Below are positions 19,172 to 28,031 of a stretch of 64,000 nucleotides of DNA, in pieces. Both the position numbers and the translations under genes were made by a program. Source of the DNA: Variovorax boronicumulans. GTDB lineage: Bacteria > Pseudomonadota > Gammaproteobacteria > Burkholderiales > Burkholderiaceae_C. Position 1 is the stretch's first letter. The number at the start of each line of letters is the position of its first letter. A model generated the notes under the pieces. The model ran no database searches, was not told the DNA's origin, and worked only from the letters and a program-made list of their open reading frames with translations. Location of the stretch: assembly GCF_029892485.1 (NCBI RefSeq), contig NZ_JARXVG010000001.1:248001-312000 (forward strand), given 5' to 3'.

Positions 19172-22100
19172 ATGGACCTCCCCCACCTCACGGCGGGCAA
19201 GCGTTTCACGCTGCCGCGTCCCCCCTTGTCGGCCGATGCACTGCTGCTCGCGCAGTTGGGCATGCGCGAGAAGGCCGCCGGCCGCGCCACCGCGATGTTC
19301 ACGGCCGACGCCAACGACGCGCAGCGGCTCATCGACGAGATCGCCTTCTTCGCGCCCGACCTGCGCTGCGCCCTCTTTCCCGATTGGGAAACGCTCCCCT
19401 ACGACAGCTTCTCCCCGCACCAGGACCTGATCAGCGAGCGCCTCGCCACCCTCTGGCGCATCAGCCAGAAAGAGGCCGACGTGGTGCTGGTGCCCGCCAC
19501 CACCGCGCTCTACCGCCTCGCGCCGCCGGCCTTCCTGGCGGGCTACACCTTCCACTTCAAGGCCAAGCAGAAGCTGGAGGAATCGAAGCTCAAGGCCCAG
19601 CTCACGCTGGCCGGCTACAGCCACGTGACGCAGGTGGTGAGCCCGGGCGAGTACGCGGTGCGCGGCGGCCTGATCGACCTGTTCCCCATGGGCTCGCTGG
19701 TGCCGTTCCGCGTCGACCTGTTCGACGACGAGATCGACTCGATCCGCACCTTCGACCCCGACACCCAGCGCAGCCTCTACCCCGTGCCCGAGGTCCGTCT
19801 GCTGCCGGGTCGCGAATTCCCGATGGACGACGACGCCCGCGCGCGCTTTCGCAGCCGCTGGCGCGAATTGCTCGAGGGCGACCCGACCAAGAGCCGCATC
19901 TACAAGGACATGGGCAACGGCGTGGCCACCGCCGGCATCGAGTACTACCTGCCGCTGTTCTTCGACGAGACGGCCACGGTGTTCGATTACCTCGGCCCCG
20001 ACGCCACCATCGTGCTGCACGGCGACCTCGAACCCGCATTCCAGCATTTCTGGCAGGACACGAACGAGCGCTACCGGCTGGTGCGCGGCGACCCTGAACG
20101 GCCTGCGCTGCCACCCGAGGCGCTGTTCCTCAACGCCGCGCAGTTCTACCAGCGCGCCAAGCCGCACGCCCAGCTTGCGATCCGGGGCGACATCGACACC
20201 GAAACGCCCTACGCCGAATTCGACAAGCTCCCGCCCTTCGCCGTGGTGCGCGGCGCCGAAGACCCGCTGGTCGGCCTGAAGGCCCACATCGCCGCCACGC
20301 CGCACCGCGTGCTGATGGTGGCGGAAAGCGACGGCCGGCGCGAGAGCCTGCTCGACTTCCTGCGCGCGAGCGGCGTGAGCCCGCCGGCCTTCGATTCGCT
20401 GGCCGAGTTCGAAGCGTCCACCGACGAGAAGATCGGCATCGTCACCGCCGCGCTGGCCTCGGGCTTCGCATGGCGCGAACAGGGCATCGACCTCGTCACC
20501 GAGACCGAGCTCTTCGCCACCGCGCCCACCACGCGCCGCCGCAACAAGAAGCAGGAACAGGTCAGCGATGTCGAGGCGCTGATCAAGGACTTGTCGGAAC
20601 TGAACGTCGGCGACCCGGTGGTCCACACCGCGCACGGCATCGGCCGCTACCGGGGCCTGATGCACATGGACCTGGGCCAGGGCGTCGATGCCGAAGGCAA
20701 GCCCCTGCTGCAGGAAATGCTGCACCTGGAATACGCCGACAAGGCCACGCTCTACGTGCCCGTCTCGCAGTTGCACCAGATCAGCCGCTACACCGGCGTC
20801 AGCGCCGACGAGGCGCCGCTGCACCGGCTGGGTTCCGGCCAGTGGGAAAAGGCCAAGCGCAAGGCCGCCGAGCAGGTGCGCGACTCGGCCGCCGAGCTGC
20901 TCAACATCTACGCCCGCCGCGCCGCGCGCGAAGGCCATGCCTTCCGCTACTCGGCCGCCGACTACGAGGTGTTCGCCAACGACTTCGGCTTCCAGGAAAC
21001 CGCCGACCAGAAGGCCGCGATCCACGCCGTGGTGCAGGACATGATCTCGCCCCAGCCGATGGACCGCCTGGTCTGCGGCGACGTGGGCTTCGGCAAGACC
21101 GAAGTCGCGCTGCGCGCCGCCTTCATCGCGATCACCGGCGGCAAGCAGGTGGCGTTCCTTGCGCCCACCACGCTGCTGGCCGAGCAGCACTACCAGACGC
21201 TGGTCGACCGTTTCGCCAAGTGGCCGGTGAAGGTGGCGGAGATGAGCCGCTTCCGCTCGGCCAAGGAAATCACGGCCGCCGCGAAGGGGCTGGCCGAGGG
21301 CCAGATCGACATCGTGGTGGGCACGCACAAGCTGCTGTCGCCGTCGATCAAGTTCAAGAACCTGGGCCTGCTCATCATCGACGAGGAGCACCGCTTCGGC
21401 GTGCGCCACAAGGAGGCGATGAAGGCGATGCGCGCCGAGGTCGACGTGCTCACGCTCACCGCCACGCCGATTCCGCGCACGCTGGGCATGGCGCTCGAAG
21501 GGCTGCGCGACCTGAGCGTGATCGCCACCGCGCCGCAGCGGCGCCTGGCCATCAAGACATTCGTTCGCAACGAAGGCACGGGCGTGATCCGCGAAGCCGT
21601 GCTGCGCGAACTGAAGCGCGGCGGGCAGGTGTACTTCCTGCACAACGAGGTCGAGACCATCGAGAACCGGCGCCAGAAACTCGAAGAAATATTGCCCGAG
21701 GCCCGCATCGCCGTGGCCCACGGCCAGATGCCGGAGCGCGAGCTGGAACGCGTGATGCGCGACTTCGTGGCGCAGCGCTACAACCTCCTCCTGTGCTCGA
21801 CCATCATCGAGACCGGCATCGACGTGCCGACCGCCAACACCATCGTGATGAGCCGCGCCGACAAATTCGGCCTGGCGCAACTGCACCAGCTGCGCGGCCG
21901 CGTCGGACGCTCGCACCACCAGGCCTATGCCTACCTGATGGTGCCGGACACCGAAGGCCTGACCAAGCAGGCGGCGCAGCGGCTGGACGCCATCCAGCAG
22001 ATGGAAGAGCTGGGCTCCGGCTTCTATCTCGCGATGCATGACCTCGAAATTCGCGGCACCGGCGAAGTGCTGGGCGAAAACCAGAGCGGCAACATGATGG

Positions 22101-22654
22101 AGATCGGCTTCCAGCTCTACAACGAGATGCTCAGCGAAGCCGTGCGCGCCCTCAAGGCCGGACAGGAGCCCGACCTGCTCTCACCGCTGTCGGTCACGAC
22201 CGAGATCAACCTGCATGCCCCCGCCCTCCTGCCCGACGACTACTGCGGCGACGTGCACCTGCGCCTGTCGTTCTACAAGAAGCTGGCCACCGCGAAGACG
22301 CCCGACCAGATCGACACCCTGCTGGAAGAAATCGTCGACCGCTTCGGCAAGCTGCCGCCTCAGGCGCAGACGCTGATCGACACGCACCGGCTGCGCGTGC
22401 TCGCACGGCCCTACGGCGTGGTCAAGGTCGATGCCGCGCCGGGCATCATCAACATCACCTTCAAGAAGGATGCACCGGTCGATGGCATGGCCATCATCCA
22501 GCTGGTGCAGAAGAACAAGCACATCAAGCTCGCAGGCAACGAGAAGCTTCGCATCGAACGCGAACTCAAGGAGCCGAAGGATCGCGCGCAGATGGTGCGC
22601 GATGTGCTGCGCAGCCTCGGTCAACCCCTCGTCAAGGAACCCGCCCCCGCATGA
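19172..22654 (+). CDS. mfd: Transcription-repair coupling factor
   Basis: 1160 residues (1167 if the GTG at 19151 is used; neither has a clear ribosome binding site). Mfd removes RNA polymerase stalled at DNA lesions and recruits UvrA. The N-terminal UvrB-like region (ETLPYDSFSPHQDLISERLATLW and PGEYAVRGGLIDLFP) is present, then the CarD-like RNA-polymerase interaction domain (VHTAHGIGRYRG), and the superfamily-2 translocase with Walker A GDVGFGKTEVAL near residue 634 and DEEH near residue 735. Motif VI-like QLRGRVGRS follows. The stop overlaps the serB start (ATGA), so the downstream metabolic genes are translationally coupled to a repair gene. Confidence 0.96.
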   Translation: MDLPHLTAGKRFTLPRPPLSADALLLAQLGMREKAAGRATAMFTADANDAQRLIDEIAFFAPDLRCALFPDWETLPYDSFSPHQDLISERLATLWRISQKEADVVLVPATTALYRLAPPAFLAGYTFHFKAKQKLEESKLKAQLTLAGYSHVTQVVSPGEYAVRGGLIDLFPMGSLVPFRVDLFDDEIDSIRTFDPDTQRSLYPVPEVRLLPGREFPMDDDARARFRSRWRELLEGDPTKSRIYKDMGNGVATAGIEYYLPLFFDETATVFDYLGPDATIVLHGDLEPAFQHFWQDTNERYRLVRGDPERPALPPEALFLNAAQFYQRAKPHAQLAIRGDIDTETPYAEFDKLPPFAVVRGAEDPLVGLKAHIAATPHRVLMVAESDGRRESLLDFLRASGVSPPAFDSLAEFEASTDEKIGIVTAALASGFAWREQGIDLVTETELFATAPTTRRRNKKQEQVSDVEALIKDLSELNVGDPVVHTAHGIGRYRGLMHMDLGQGVDAEGKPLLQEMLHLEYADKATLYVPVSQLHQISRYTGVSADEAPLHRLGSGQWEKAKRKAAEQVRDSAAELLNIYARRAAREGHAFRYSAADYEVFANDFGFQETADQKAAIHAVVQDMISPQPMDRLVCGDVGFGKTEVALRAAFIAITGGKQVAFLAPTTLLAEQHYQTLVDRFAKWPVKVAEMSRFRSAKEITAAAKGLAEGQIDIVVGTHKLLSPSIKFKNLGLLIIDEEHRFGVRHKEAMKAMRAEVDVLTLTATPIPRTLGMALEGLRDLSVIATAPQRRLAIKTFVRNEGTGVIREAVLRELKRGGQVYFLHNEVETIENRRQKLEEILPEARIAVAHGQMPERELERVMRDFVAQRYNLLLCSTIIETGIDVPTANTIVMSRADKFGLAQLHQLRGRVGRSHHQAYAYLMVPDTEGLTKQAAQRLDAIQQMEELGSGFYLAMHDLEIRGTGEVLGENQSGNMMEIGFQLYNEMLSEAVRALKAGQEPDLLSPLSVTTEINLHAPALLPDDYCGDVHLRLSFYKKLATAKTPDQIDTLLEEIVDRFGKLPPQAQTLIDTHRLRVLARPYGVVKVDAAPGIINITFKKDAPVDGMAIIQLVQKNKHIKLAGNEKLRIERELKEPKDRAQMVRDVLRSLGQPLVKEPAPA

Positions 22655-23361
22655 GCGCTACAGAAATTTCTCCCGGTCTCGTGATCCAGCGCGTGAAGCC
22701 GCCGCTGGCCCTGGCCGATTTCAAGCTGATTGCGTTCGACATGGACTCGACGCTGATCAACATCGAATGCATCGACGAGATTGCCGATGCCGTCGGCAAG
22801 AAGGCCGAGGTGGCCGCAATCACCGAGGCCACGATGCGCGGCGAGATCAAGGACTTCAAGGAAAGCCTGCGCCGCCGCGTGGCGCTGCTGCAAGGCGTGC
22901 CGGTCGAGGCGCTGCAGCAGGTGTACGACGAGCGGTTGAAGCTCAACCCCGGTGCGGCCGAACTGGTCGCGGCGTGCAGGAAGGCAGGCCTCAAGGTGCT
23001 GCTGGTGTCGGGCGGTTTCACCTTCTTCGCGAACCGCGTGAAGGACCGGCTGGGCATCGATTTCGCCCGCTCGAACCTGCTCGACGAGGCGGACGGCAAG
23101 CTCACCGGGCAAGTCGTGACGCAGAGCTGGGGCGACATCTGCGACGGCGCCGAGAAGCGCCGCACGCTGCTCGAAGTGGCATCGCTCATGGGCATTTCGC
23201 CGCAGGAAACCATCGCCGTGGGCGACGGTGCCAACGACCTGCCGATGATGGGCGAGGCCGGCCTTTCGGTGGCCTATCACGCGAAGCCAAAGGTCCGCGA
23301 ACAGGCCATGGTCGCCATCAATGAAGGCGGGCTCGACCGGTTGCTGGAGGTCCTGAAATGA
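22651..23361 (+). CDS. serB: Phosphoserine phosphatase
   Basis: 236 residues. A HAD-family phosphatase catalysing the last step of serine synthesis. Motif I DMDST has the nucleophile Asp30 and the general acid Asp32, followed by the SerB-specific INIECIDEIAD. Motif II is LLVSGGF and motifs III/IV are AVGDGANDLPMM. There is no N-terminal ACT-like extension of the longer SerB type. Its ATG overlaps the mfd stop and its TGA overlaps the start of the next gene (ATGA at 23358-23361). Confidence 0.93.
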   Translation: MSATEISPGLVIQRVKPPLALADFKLIAFDMDSTLINIECIDEIADAVGKKAEVAAITEATMRGEIKDFKESLRRRVALLQGVPVEALQQVYDERLKLNPGAAELVAACRKAGLKVLLVSGGFTFFANRVKDRLGIDFARSNLLDEADGKLTGQVVTQSWGDICDGAEKRRTLLEVASLMGISPQETIAVGDGANDLPMMGEAGLSVAYHAKPKVREQAMVAINEGGLDRLLEVLK

Positions 23362-24431
23362 CCTCTGCCGCAGTTGACGCCCCGCTCTACCGCGCCGACG
23401 CGCTCAGGGACTACGGCAGCGCCCTGTTGCAAAAGGCCGGCCTCGCGCCGTCGATGGCCGACAGCGTCGCCCGCACCCTGGTCGAAGGCGACCTGCTGGG
23501 CCACGACACGCACGGCCTGGCGCTCCTGGCCGGCTATGTGAAGGAAGTCGAATCGGGCGGCATGACGCGCGACGGCACGCCCGAGGTGCTCTCGGACCGC
23601 CCCGCCGCCGTGCTCTGGGACGGCAAGCGCCTGCCCGGCCCCTGGCTCATGGACCAGGGCATGGACCTCCTGATTCCGCGCGCCCGCGACCTGGGCACCG
23701 CCTCGCTCGTGATCCGCCGCAGCCACCACATCGCCTGCCTCGCCGTCTACATGCTGCGCGCGCTGCAGGAAGACATGCTGATGCTGCTGGCCTGCTCGGA
23801 CCCCAACGCCGCCAGCGTCGCGCCCTTCGGCGGCACGCAGGCGGTGTTCACGCCGAATCCGCTGGCGATGGGCTTTCCCCTGTCGCAGGGCGGCGTGATG
23901 GTCGACATCTCGGCCTCGATCACCACCAACGGCATGAGCAACCGCAAGCGCGCCGCCGGCGAGACCTTCGCCGAAGAGTGGCTGATCGATGCGGCCGGCA
24001 AGCCGACCAACAACCCGCAGGTGCTGTTCGACCAGCCACCGGGCACGCTGCTGCCCGTGGGCGGCCTGAGCCATGGCCACAAGGGCTACGGCATGGCATT
24101 GCTGGTGGAGACGCTGACGGCCGGATTGGCCGGCTTCGGCCGCGCCGACCCACCGGAAGGCTGGGGCGCGACGGTGCACATCACGCTGCATGACCTGCAT
24201 GCGTTCGGCGGCAGGGAGGCTTTCCTGCGCCAAATGGACCATGTCGCGGCGCAGTGCCGGGACAACACACCGATCGACCCCGCGAAGCCGGTGCGGCTGC
24301 CGGGCGAAGGCGGGTTGAAGCGCCGGGATGCGCAATCGAAGAACGGGGTGCGGCTGCACCCGTCGATCGCGCGCTCGCTGCAGGATGCAGAGCAGCGCCA
24401 CGGGCTGCAGCTCGCGCAGGCGCTGCTTTAG
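23358..24431 (+). CDS. Malate/L-lactate dehydrogenase family (Ldh2-type) oxidoreductase
   Basis: 357 residues. This NAD(P)-dependent family reduces 2-oxo acids, including ureidoglycolate, malate, L-lactate and delta-1-piperideine/pyrroline-2-carboxylate substrates. Family markers visible are GHDTHGLALLAGYV near residue 47, SHHIACLAVYMLRA, DPNAASVAPFGG and the LSHGHKGYGMALLVETLTAGLAG glycine-rich segment. The exact substrate cannot be told. It is coupled by ATGA to serB, the third gene of the mfd-serB unit; a 2-oxo-acid reductase next to serine synthesis is suggestive but not decisive. Confidence 0.82.
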   Translation: MTSAAVDAPLYRADALRDYGSALLQKAGLAPSMADSVARTLVEGDLLGHDTHGLALLAGYVKEVESGGMTRDGTPEVLSDRPAAVLWDGKRLPGPWLMDQGMDLLIPRARDLGTASLVIRRSHHIACLAVYMLRALQEDMLMLLACSDPNAASVAPFGGTQAVFTPNPLAMGFPLSQGGVMVDISASITTNGMSNRKRAAGETFAEEWLIDAAGKPTNNPQVLFDQPPGTLLPVGGLSHGHKGYGMALLVETLTAGLAGFGRADPPEGWGATVHITLHDLHAFGGREAFLRQMDHVAAQCRDNTPIDPAKPVRLPGEGGLKRRDAQSKNGVRLHPSIARSLQDAEQRHGLQLAQALL

Positions 24432-24436
24432 GAGGA

Positions 24437-24760
24437 TCAGTCTTCTTCGGGCGGTTCTTCTGCCCGCTCGCCGGCCGGGCGCGGTGGGCGCTTGCCGGGC
24501 TTGGCCAGGATCTCGACGTAGAACTGCTTGCCGCCCTCTTTCACGATGCCGTCGATCAGCTTGTTGATGGCTGGCAGCTGGGCGACTTCGGCGGATTCCT
24601 GCGCCGCGCCGAACTTGCAATCGAAGTCCCAGAAGTCGTTGCCTTCGGGCAGATCGCGGCGGCGCTCGCGCTTGATGTACTTGCTGATCTCGTGCTTGAT
24701 GGCTTCGACGAGACGGTCGGGGTGCTTGCCCTCGACATGAAGCTGGAAGGTTTTTCTCAT
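24437..24760 (-). CDS. DUF6172-type conserved protein
   Basis: 107 residues from the ATG at 24758-24760. The product begins MRKTFQLHVEGK, has IKHEISKYIKRERRR, and a GNDFWDFDCKFG segment, matching a small conserved family I know as DUF6172, whose function is unknown. The C-terminus is Pro/Arg/Glu-rich and acidic at the end. It converges on the Ldh2-type gene with five bases between stop codons and is divergent from a small ORF at 24838. The family name is from memory. Confidence 0.65.
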   Translation of the reverse strand: MRKTFQLHVEGKHPDRLVEAIKHEISKYIKRERRRDLPEGNDFWDFDCKFGAAQESAEVAQLPAINKLIDGIVKEGGKQFYVEILAKPGKRPPRPAGERAEEPPEED

Positions 24761-24837
24761 GGGTGATCGTAACTCGCTGGTAGAAGGCACCGCCGCGCTG
24801 TGTACAGTCGGCGGTTCAATGGAAAGCAGGTGAAGAC

Positions 24838-25065
24838 ATGGCGCGCGCAAACGACTGGGCAAGCAAGGTGATGGCGTTGGTGAACGGCGGCAATGCCTCC
24901 GCGGCCATCGCACAGATCAAGGTCGCGCCCTCGGTCAAGGACCTGAAGGCGCTGCAGACCATCATGACGCTCTCGAAAATGAAAGGCCGCTATCCAAACG
25001 TGGATACGGCCATCTCGGAGAACCTCGACTTGCTGGCGGCACCCCGCCTGCATCGCTCGCCCTGA
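24838..25065 (+). CDS. Small conserved-looking hypothetical protein
   Basis: 75 residues, alpha-helical and lysine-containing, with no signal peptide or membrane segment. A purine-rich AGGTGAAG lies directly upstream of the ATG, consistent with a ribosome binding site. It has an IAQIKVAPSVKDLKALQTIM core. I do not recognise a family. It converges on the aminotransferase gene with 14 bases between. Confidence 0.5.
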   Translation: MARANDWASKVMALVNGGNASAAIAQIKVAPSVKDLKALQTIMTLSKMKGRYPNVDTAISENLDLLAAPRLHRSP

Positions 25066-25079
25066 ACTCGTCCTGAGCT

Positions 25080-26267
25080 CTACAGGGCCTGGCCGAGGCG
25101 CTTGACGCCCTCTTCGATCTTCGCCACATCGGCAGTCGCAAAACTCAGGCGCAACGTCGCCACATCGGGCTTCTCGGCAAAGAACGGCGCACCCGGCACG
25201 AAGGCCACGAGCTTCTCGATCGCGCGCTTGGCCAGCTCGTTCGCATCGGCCAGCTTGCCGTTTGCGCCCGTGAGGCGCGCCCAGAAGAACAACCCGCCGT
25301 TGGGCTGCGTGAAGCTCACCGCATCGCCGAGTTCGCGCTTCAGCGCCGAGCCCATGGCCTGCGCGCGCTGGCCGTAGACCTCACGCACATGCGCCAGCGT
25401 GGCGGGCATGCGGCCGCTCTTGAGGTATTGCGCGGCCGTGGCCTGCGAGAACGTGCTGGTGTGCGCGTCGCTGAACTGCTTGCACATGGTCGCCTTGGCG
25501 AGCAGTTCGGCCGGCGCGATCATCCAGCCGATGCGCAGGCCCGGGCTCAGCACCTTGCTGAGGCTGCCGCAGTGCGCGAGCAGTTCGCGACTGCCGGGCA
25601 CGTCCTTGCTCAAGGCCAGGATCGAAGGCGGCGGCGCTTCGCCGAAGTAGAGGTCGCCATACGGGTCGTCCTCCACGATCAGCGTCTGGTACTTCACGGC
25701 AAGTTCGAGCACCTTCTTGCGGCGCTCCAGCGTCAGCATCGCGCCGCTGGGGTTGCCGAAGGTCGGGATCAGGTAGACGAACTTGGGCTTGTGCTCGGCG
25801 ATGAGCTTCTCGAGCTCGTCGGTCTTCACGCCGTTGGCATCGATGGGCGCGCTGATGAGCTGCGCGCCGTAGAGGCGGAAGCACTGGATGGTGGCCAGGA
25901 AGGTCGGGCCTTCGACGATCACCTTGTCGCCGGGCGAGATCATGGTCTTGCCCAGCAGGTCCAGCGCCTGCTGGCTGCCGGTGGTGACGATGAGGCCGCT
26001 GGGGTCCACGTCGACGCCCTTGGTCTTCATGAAGGAACTGAGCTGGCTGCGCAGCGGCTCGTAGCCTTCGGTGGCGCCGTATTGCAATGCGCCGCCGGGC
26101 TCCTCGGTCAATGCCTTCTGGCTCGCCTCCTTCAGGCCCTCGACGTCGAACATGGCGCTGTCCGGAAAACCGCCCGCAAAACTGATGATGCCGGGCTTGC
26201 CCAGCAGCTTGAAGAGTTCGCGGATGGCGGAGGTTTCGACGTTGTCGAGGCGGGAGGCGAATTGCAT
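25080..26267 (-). CDS. PLP-dependent aminotransferase (2-aminoadipate transaminase / MocR-like fold I)
   Basis: 395 residues from the ATG at 26265-26267; a GTG five codons earlier is in frame but the ATG is better spaced from a GAGA element. The class I/II aminotransferase fold is shown by IISFAGGFPDSAMF, TTGSQQALDLLGK, LIPTFGNPSGAMLTLERRK and the PLP lysine in CGSLSKVLSPGLRIGW. This pattern matches LysN/2-aminoadipate and related 2-oxo-acid aminotransferases with broad substrate use. It is divergent from the hipBA module. Confidence 0.87.
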   Translation of the reverse strand: MQFASRLDNVETSAIRELFKLLGKPGIISFAGGFPDSAMFDVEGLKEASQKALTEEPGGALQYGATEGYEPLRSQLSSFMKTKGVDVDPSGLIVTTGSQQALDLLGKTMISPGDKVIVEGPTFLATIQCFRLYGAQLISAPIDANGVKTDELEKLIAEHKPKFVYLIPTFGNPSGAMLTLERRKKVLELAVKYQTLIVEDDPYGDLYFGEAPPPSILALSKDVPGSRELLAHCGSLSKVLSPGLRIGWMIAPAELLAKATMCKQFSDAHTSTFSQATAAQYLKSGRMPATLAHVREVYGQRAQAMGSALKRELGDAVSFTQPNGGLFFWARLTGANGKLADANELAKRAIEKLVAFVPGAPFFAEKPDVATLRLSFATADVAKIEEGVKRLGQAL

Positions 26268-26353
26268 GATGGTCGGTCTCACTTTCTGGGCGCCATTGTC
26301 GCGAAAGTGCCGTGCACGAATGCTGCGAAGGTTGATCGCCTTTCAACGGTATA

Positions 26354-26382
26354 TTGACAATATCGCTCAAAGGCGATATTTT
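26354..26382 (+). promoter_or_regulatory. hipBA promoter with operator palindrome in its spacer
   Basis: A near-consensus sigma-70 promoter: TTGACA at 26354-26359, a 17-base spacer, TATTTT at 26377-26382. A perfect inverted repeat, AATATCGC (26359-26366) and GCGATATT (26373-26380) separated by six bases, fills the spacer and touches both hexamers, so a bound dimer would block polymerase. The spacing and position suit HipB, whose family autorepresses its own operon. Confidence 0.8.
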
Positions 26383-26384
26383 GC

Positions 26385-26408
26385 GTTTACCACCCCAAGG
26401 CGGTAAAC
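26385..26408 (+). repeat. Second inverted repeat over the hipB translation start region
   Basis: GTTTACC at 26385-26391 and GGTAAAC at 26402-26408 enclose a 10-base interior containing AAGG (26397-26400), the only Shine-Dalgarno candidate for hipB, whose ATG is at 26409. It could be a second operator or an mRNA hairpin presenting the ribosome binding site in its loop. Confidence 0.6.
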
Positions 26409-26669
26409 ATGCACTCCATCATCCAATCACCCGCGCAACTCTCGACCCATCTCAAGTCGCTGCGAAAGGCCCAGAGGCTGACCCAGGCACAGCTGGGAGC
26501 GCTCATCGGCGTGAAGCAGACGCGGATGGCCGACATCGAGAAGAACCCAGGCGCGGTCAACGTCGCGCAGTTGCTCCAGGTGCTGCATGCGCTCGACACG
26601 CGGCTGCTGCTGGCTTCCGCGGAGCAGGCGTCGATCGATGCAGCGCCCAAGGGCACCGCCGACTGGTAA
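26409..26669 (+). CDS. hipB: HipB-type antitoxin (XRE-family repressor)
   Basis: 86 residues with a helix-turn-helix typical of HipB: LRKAQRLTQAQLGALIGVKQTRMADIEKNPGAVNVAQLLQVLHAL. The C-terminal 20 residues are probably flexible, as in E. coli HipB, where the tail binds HipA or is degraded. The promoter is overlapped by a palindrome and a second inverted repeat precedes the ATG, pointing to autorepression. hipA starts nine bases downstream, the standard antitoxin-toxin order. Confidence 0.9.
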   Translation: MHSIIQSPAQLSTHLKSLRKAQRLTQAQLGALIGVKQTRMADIEKNPGAVNVAQLLQVLHALDTRLLLASAEQASIDAAPKGTADW

Positions 26670-26678
26670 TTGAAGACC

Positions 26679-28031
26679 ATGGCCCATCTCGCACTCGACA
26701 TCTGGATGAACGGCGAGTACGTCGGCGTCTGGTTCTGGACGCGAACCGGCGTGCCGGCCCTGCGCTATGACGAGGCATGGCTGCGCTCGCCGAACATGCG
26801 CGCGCTTTCGCTGTCGCTTCCGATCCCCCATGGCGACAAGGAGCTGCGGGGCCCCGCCGTCCAGAACTACTTCGACAACCTCCTGCCCGACAGCGACCGC
26901 ATCCGCGAGCGCCTGCGCCGACGATTCCGCGCGGCCAGCACCGAGGCGGCCGAATTGCTCGCAGCGATCGGACGCGATTGCGTCGGCGCGGTGCAATTGC
27001 TTCCCGCTGGCCACGCTCCCGAAGCCTTCGATCGCATCGACAGCGAACCCTTGTCCGAAGACCAGGTCGCGCAGATGCTGCGCAATGTCACGAACGATCC
27101 AGCGGCTGGCCAAGGCGACGAAGCCGACGATGACTTCCGCATCTCGATAGCCGGCGCGCAGGAAAAGACGGCGCTGCTTCGCATCGGCGATCAATGGCAT
27201 CGCCCGCATGGCGCAACGCCCACCACGCACATCCTCAAGTTGCCGCTCGGTCTTGTCGGCAACATGCGCGCGAACATGAACGAGTCGGTCGAAAACGAAT
27301 GGCTGTGCGCCCGCCTGATGGCCGCCTTCGGTTTCGACGTGGCACCCGCCGCCATCGGCCGCTTCGGCGACCAGAAGGCGCTGGTGGTCGAGCGCTTCGA
27401 TCGGCGCTGGATGGACAAGGGCCGATGGATCGCACGCCTGCCGCAGGAAGACTTCTGCCAGGCGACCGGCACGCCCGCCGCACTCAAGTACGAGAGCGAT
27501 GGCGGCCCTGGCATCCGGCCCATCCTCTCGCTGCTTTCCGGCAGCAGCGAGGCCCGCAAGGACAAGGCTGCCTTCGTGCGCGTGCAGCTTGCCTTCTGGC
27601 TGCTGGCCGCCACGGATGGCCACGCCAAGAACTATTCGATCTTCCTGCGCCGGGGCGGCGACTACGCGATGACGCCGCTCTACGACGTGCTGTCGATGTG
27701 GCCCGTCATCGGCAACGGCCCCGATCTGGTGTCGCCGCACAAGGCGCGCCTCGCACTGGCCTTGCGCGGAAAGAACGTGCACTACAAGCTACAGAGCATC
27801 CAGACGCGCCATTGGCGCGCGCTGGCGGCGCAGTCGGGCGTTGCCGATGCGTTCGATGGCATGCTGACGCTGGTCGGCAATGCGCCTGCCGCGCTGCAGC
27901 GCGTGGAGCAGGAACTGCCGCCGGACTTTCCCGAGCCACTCTGGCATGCCGTCAAGGCCGGTGTGCTGGCGCAATGCGAACGCTTCGAAGCCGACCTCGA
28001 TCAAGAAAAAAACAGCATCGTGCCCCCATGA
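26679..28031 (+). CDS. hipA: HipA-type serine/threonine kinase toxin
   Basis: 450 residues, close to the 440 of E. coli HipA, which phosphorylates glutamyl-tRNA synthetase and causes growth arrest and persistence. FRISIAGAQEKTALL at about 153-167 contains Ser156, equivalent to the autophosphorylation serine, then the TPTTHILKLPLG lysine segment. The catalytic motif ATDGHAKNYS has its Asp near residue 313, and PLYDVLS carries the metal-binding Asp. All key residues appear intact, so the kinase should be active. The ATG at 26679 is used rather than the TTG three codons upstream. The TGA overlaps the nth start (ATGA), an unusual coupling of a toxin to a DNA repair gene. Confidence 0.92.
   Translation: MAHLALDIWMNGEYVGVWFWTRTGVPALRYDEAWLRSPNMRALSLSLPIPHGDKELRGPAVQNYFDNLLPDSDRIRERLRRRFRAASTEAAELLAAIGRDCVGAVQLLPAGHAPEAFDRIDSEPLSEDQVAQMLRNVTNDPAAGQGDEADDDFRISIAGAQEKTALLRIGDQWHRPHGATPTTHILKLPLGLVGNMRANMNESVENEWLCARLMAAFGFDVAPAAIGRFGDQKALVVERFDRRWMDKGRWIARLPQEDFCQATGTPAALKYESDGGPGIRPILSLLSGSSEARKDKAAFVRVQLAFWLLAATDGHAKNYSIFLRRGGDYAMTPLYDVLSMWPVIGNGPDLVSPHKARLALALRGKNVHYKLQSIQTRHWRALAAQSGVADAFDGMLTLVGNAPAALQRVEQELPPDFPEPLWHAVKAGVLAQCERFEADLDQEKNSIVPP

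Noticed and set aside
19025..22039. A 1004-residue open frame on the minus strand opposite mfd
   Set aside because: It lies wholly antisense to a well conserved mfd, is rich in Arg, Ala, His and Gly in a way typical of high-GC shadow frames, and shows no domain.
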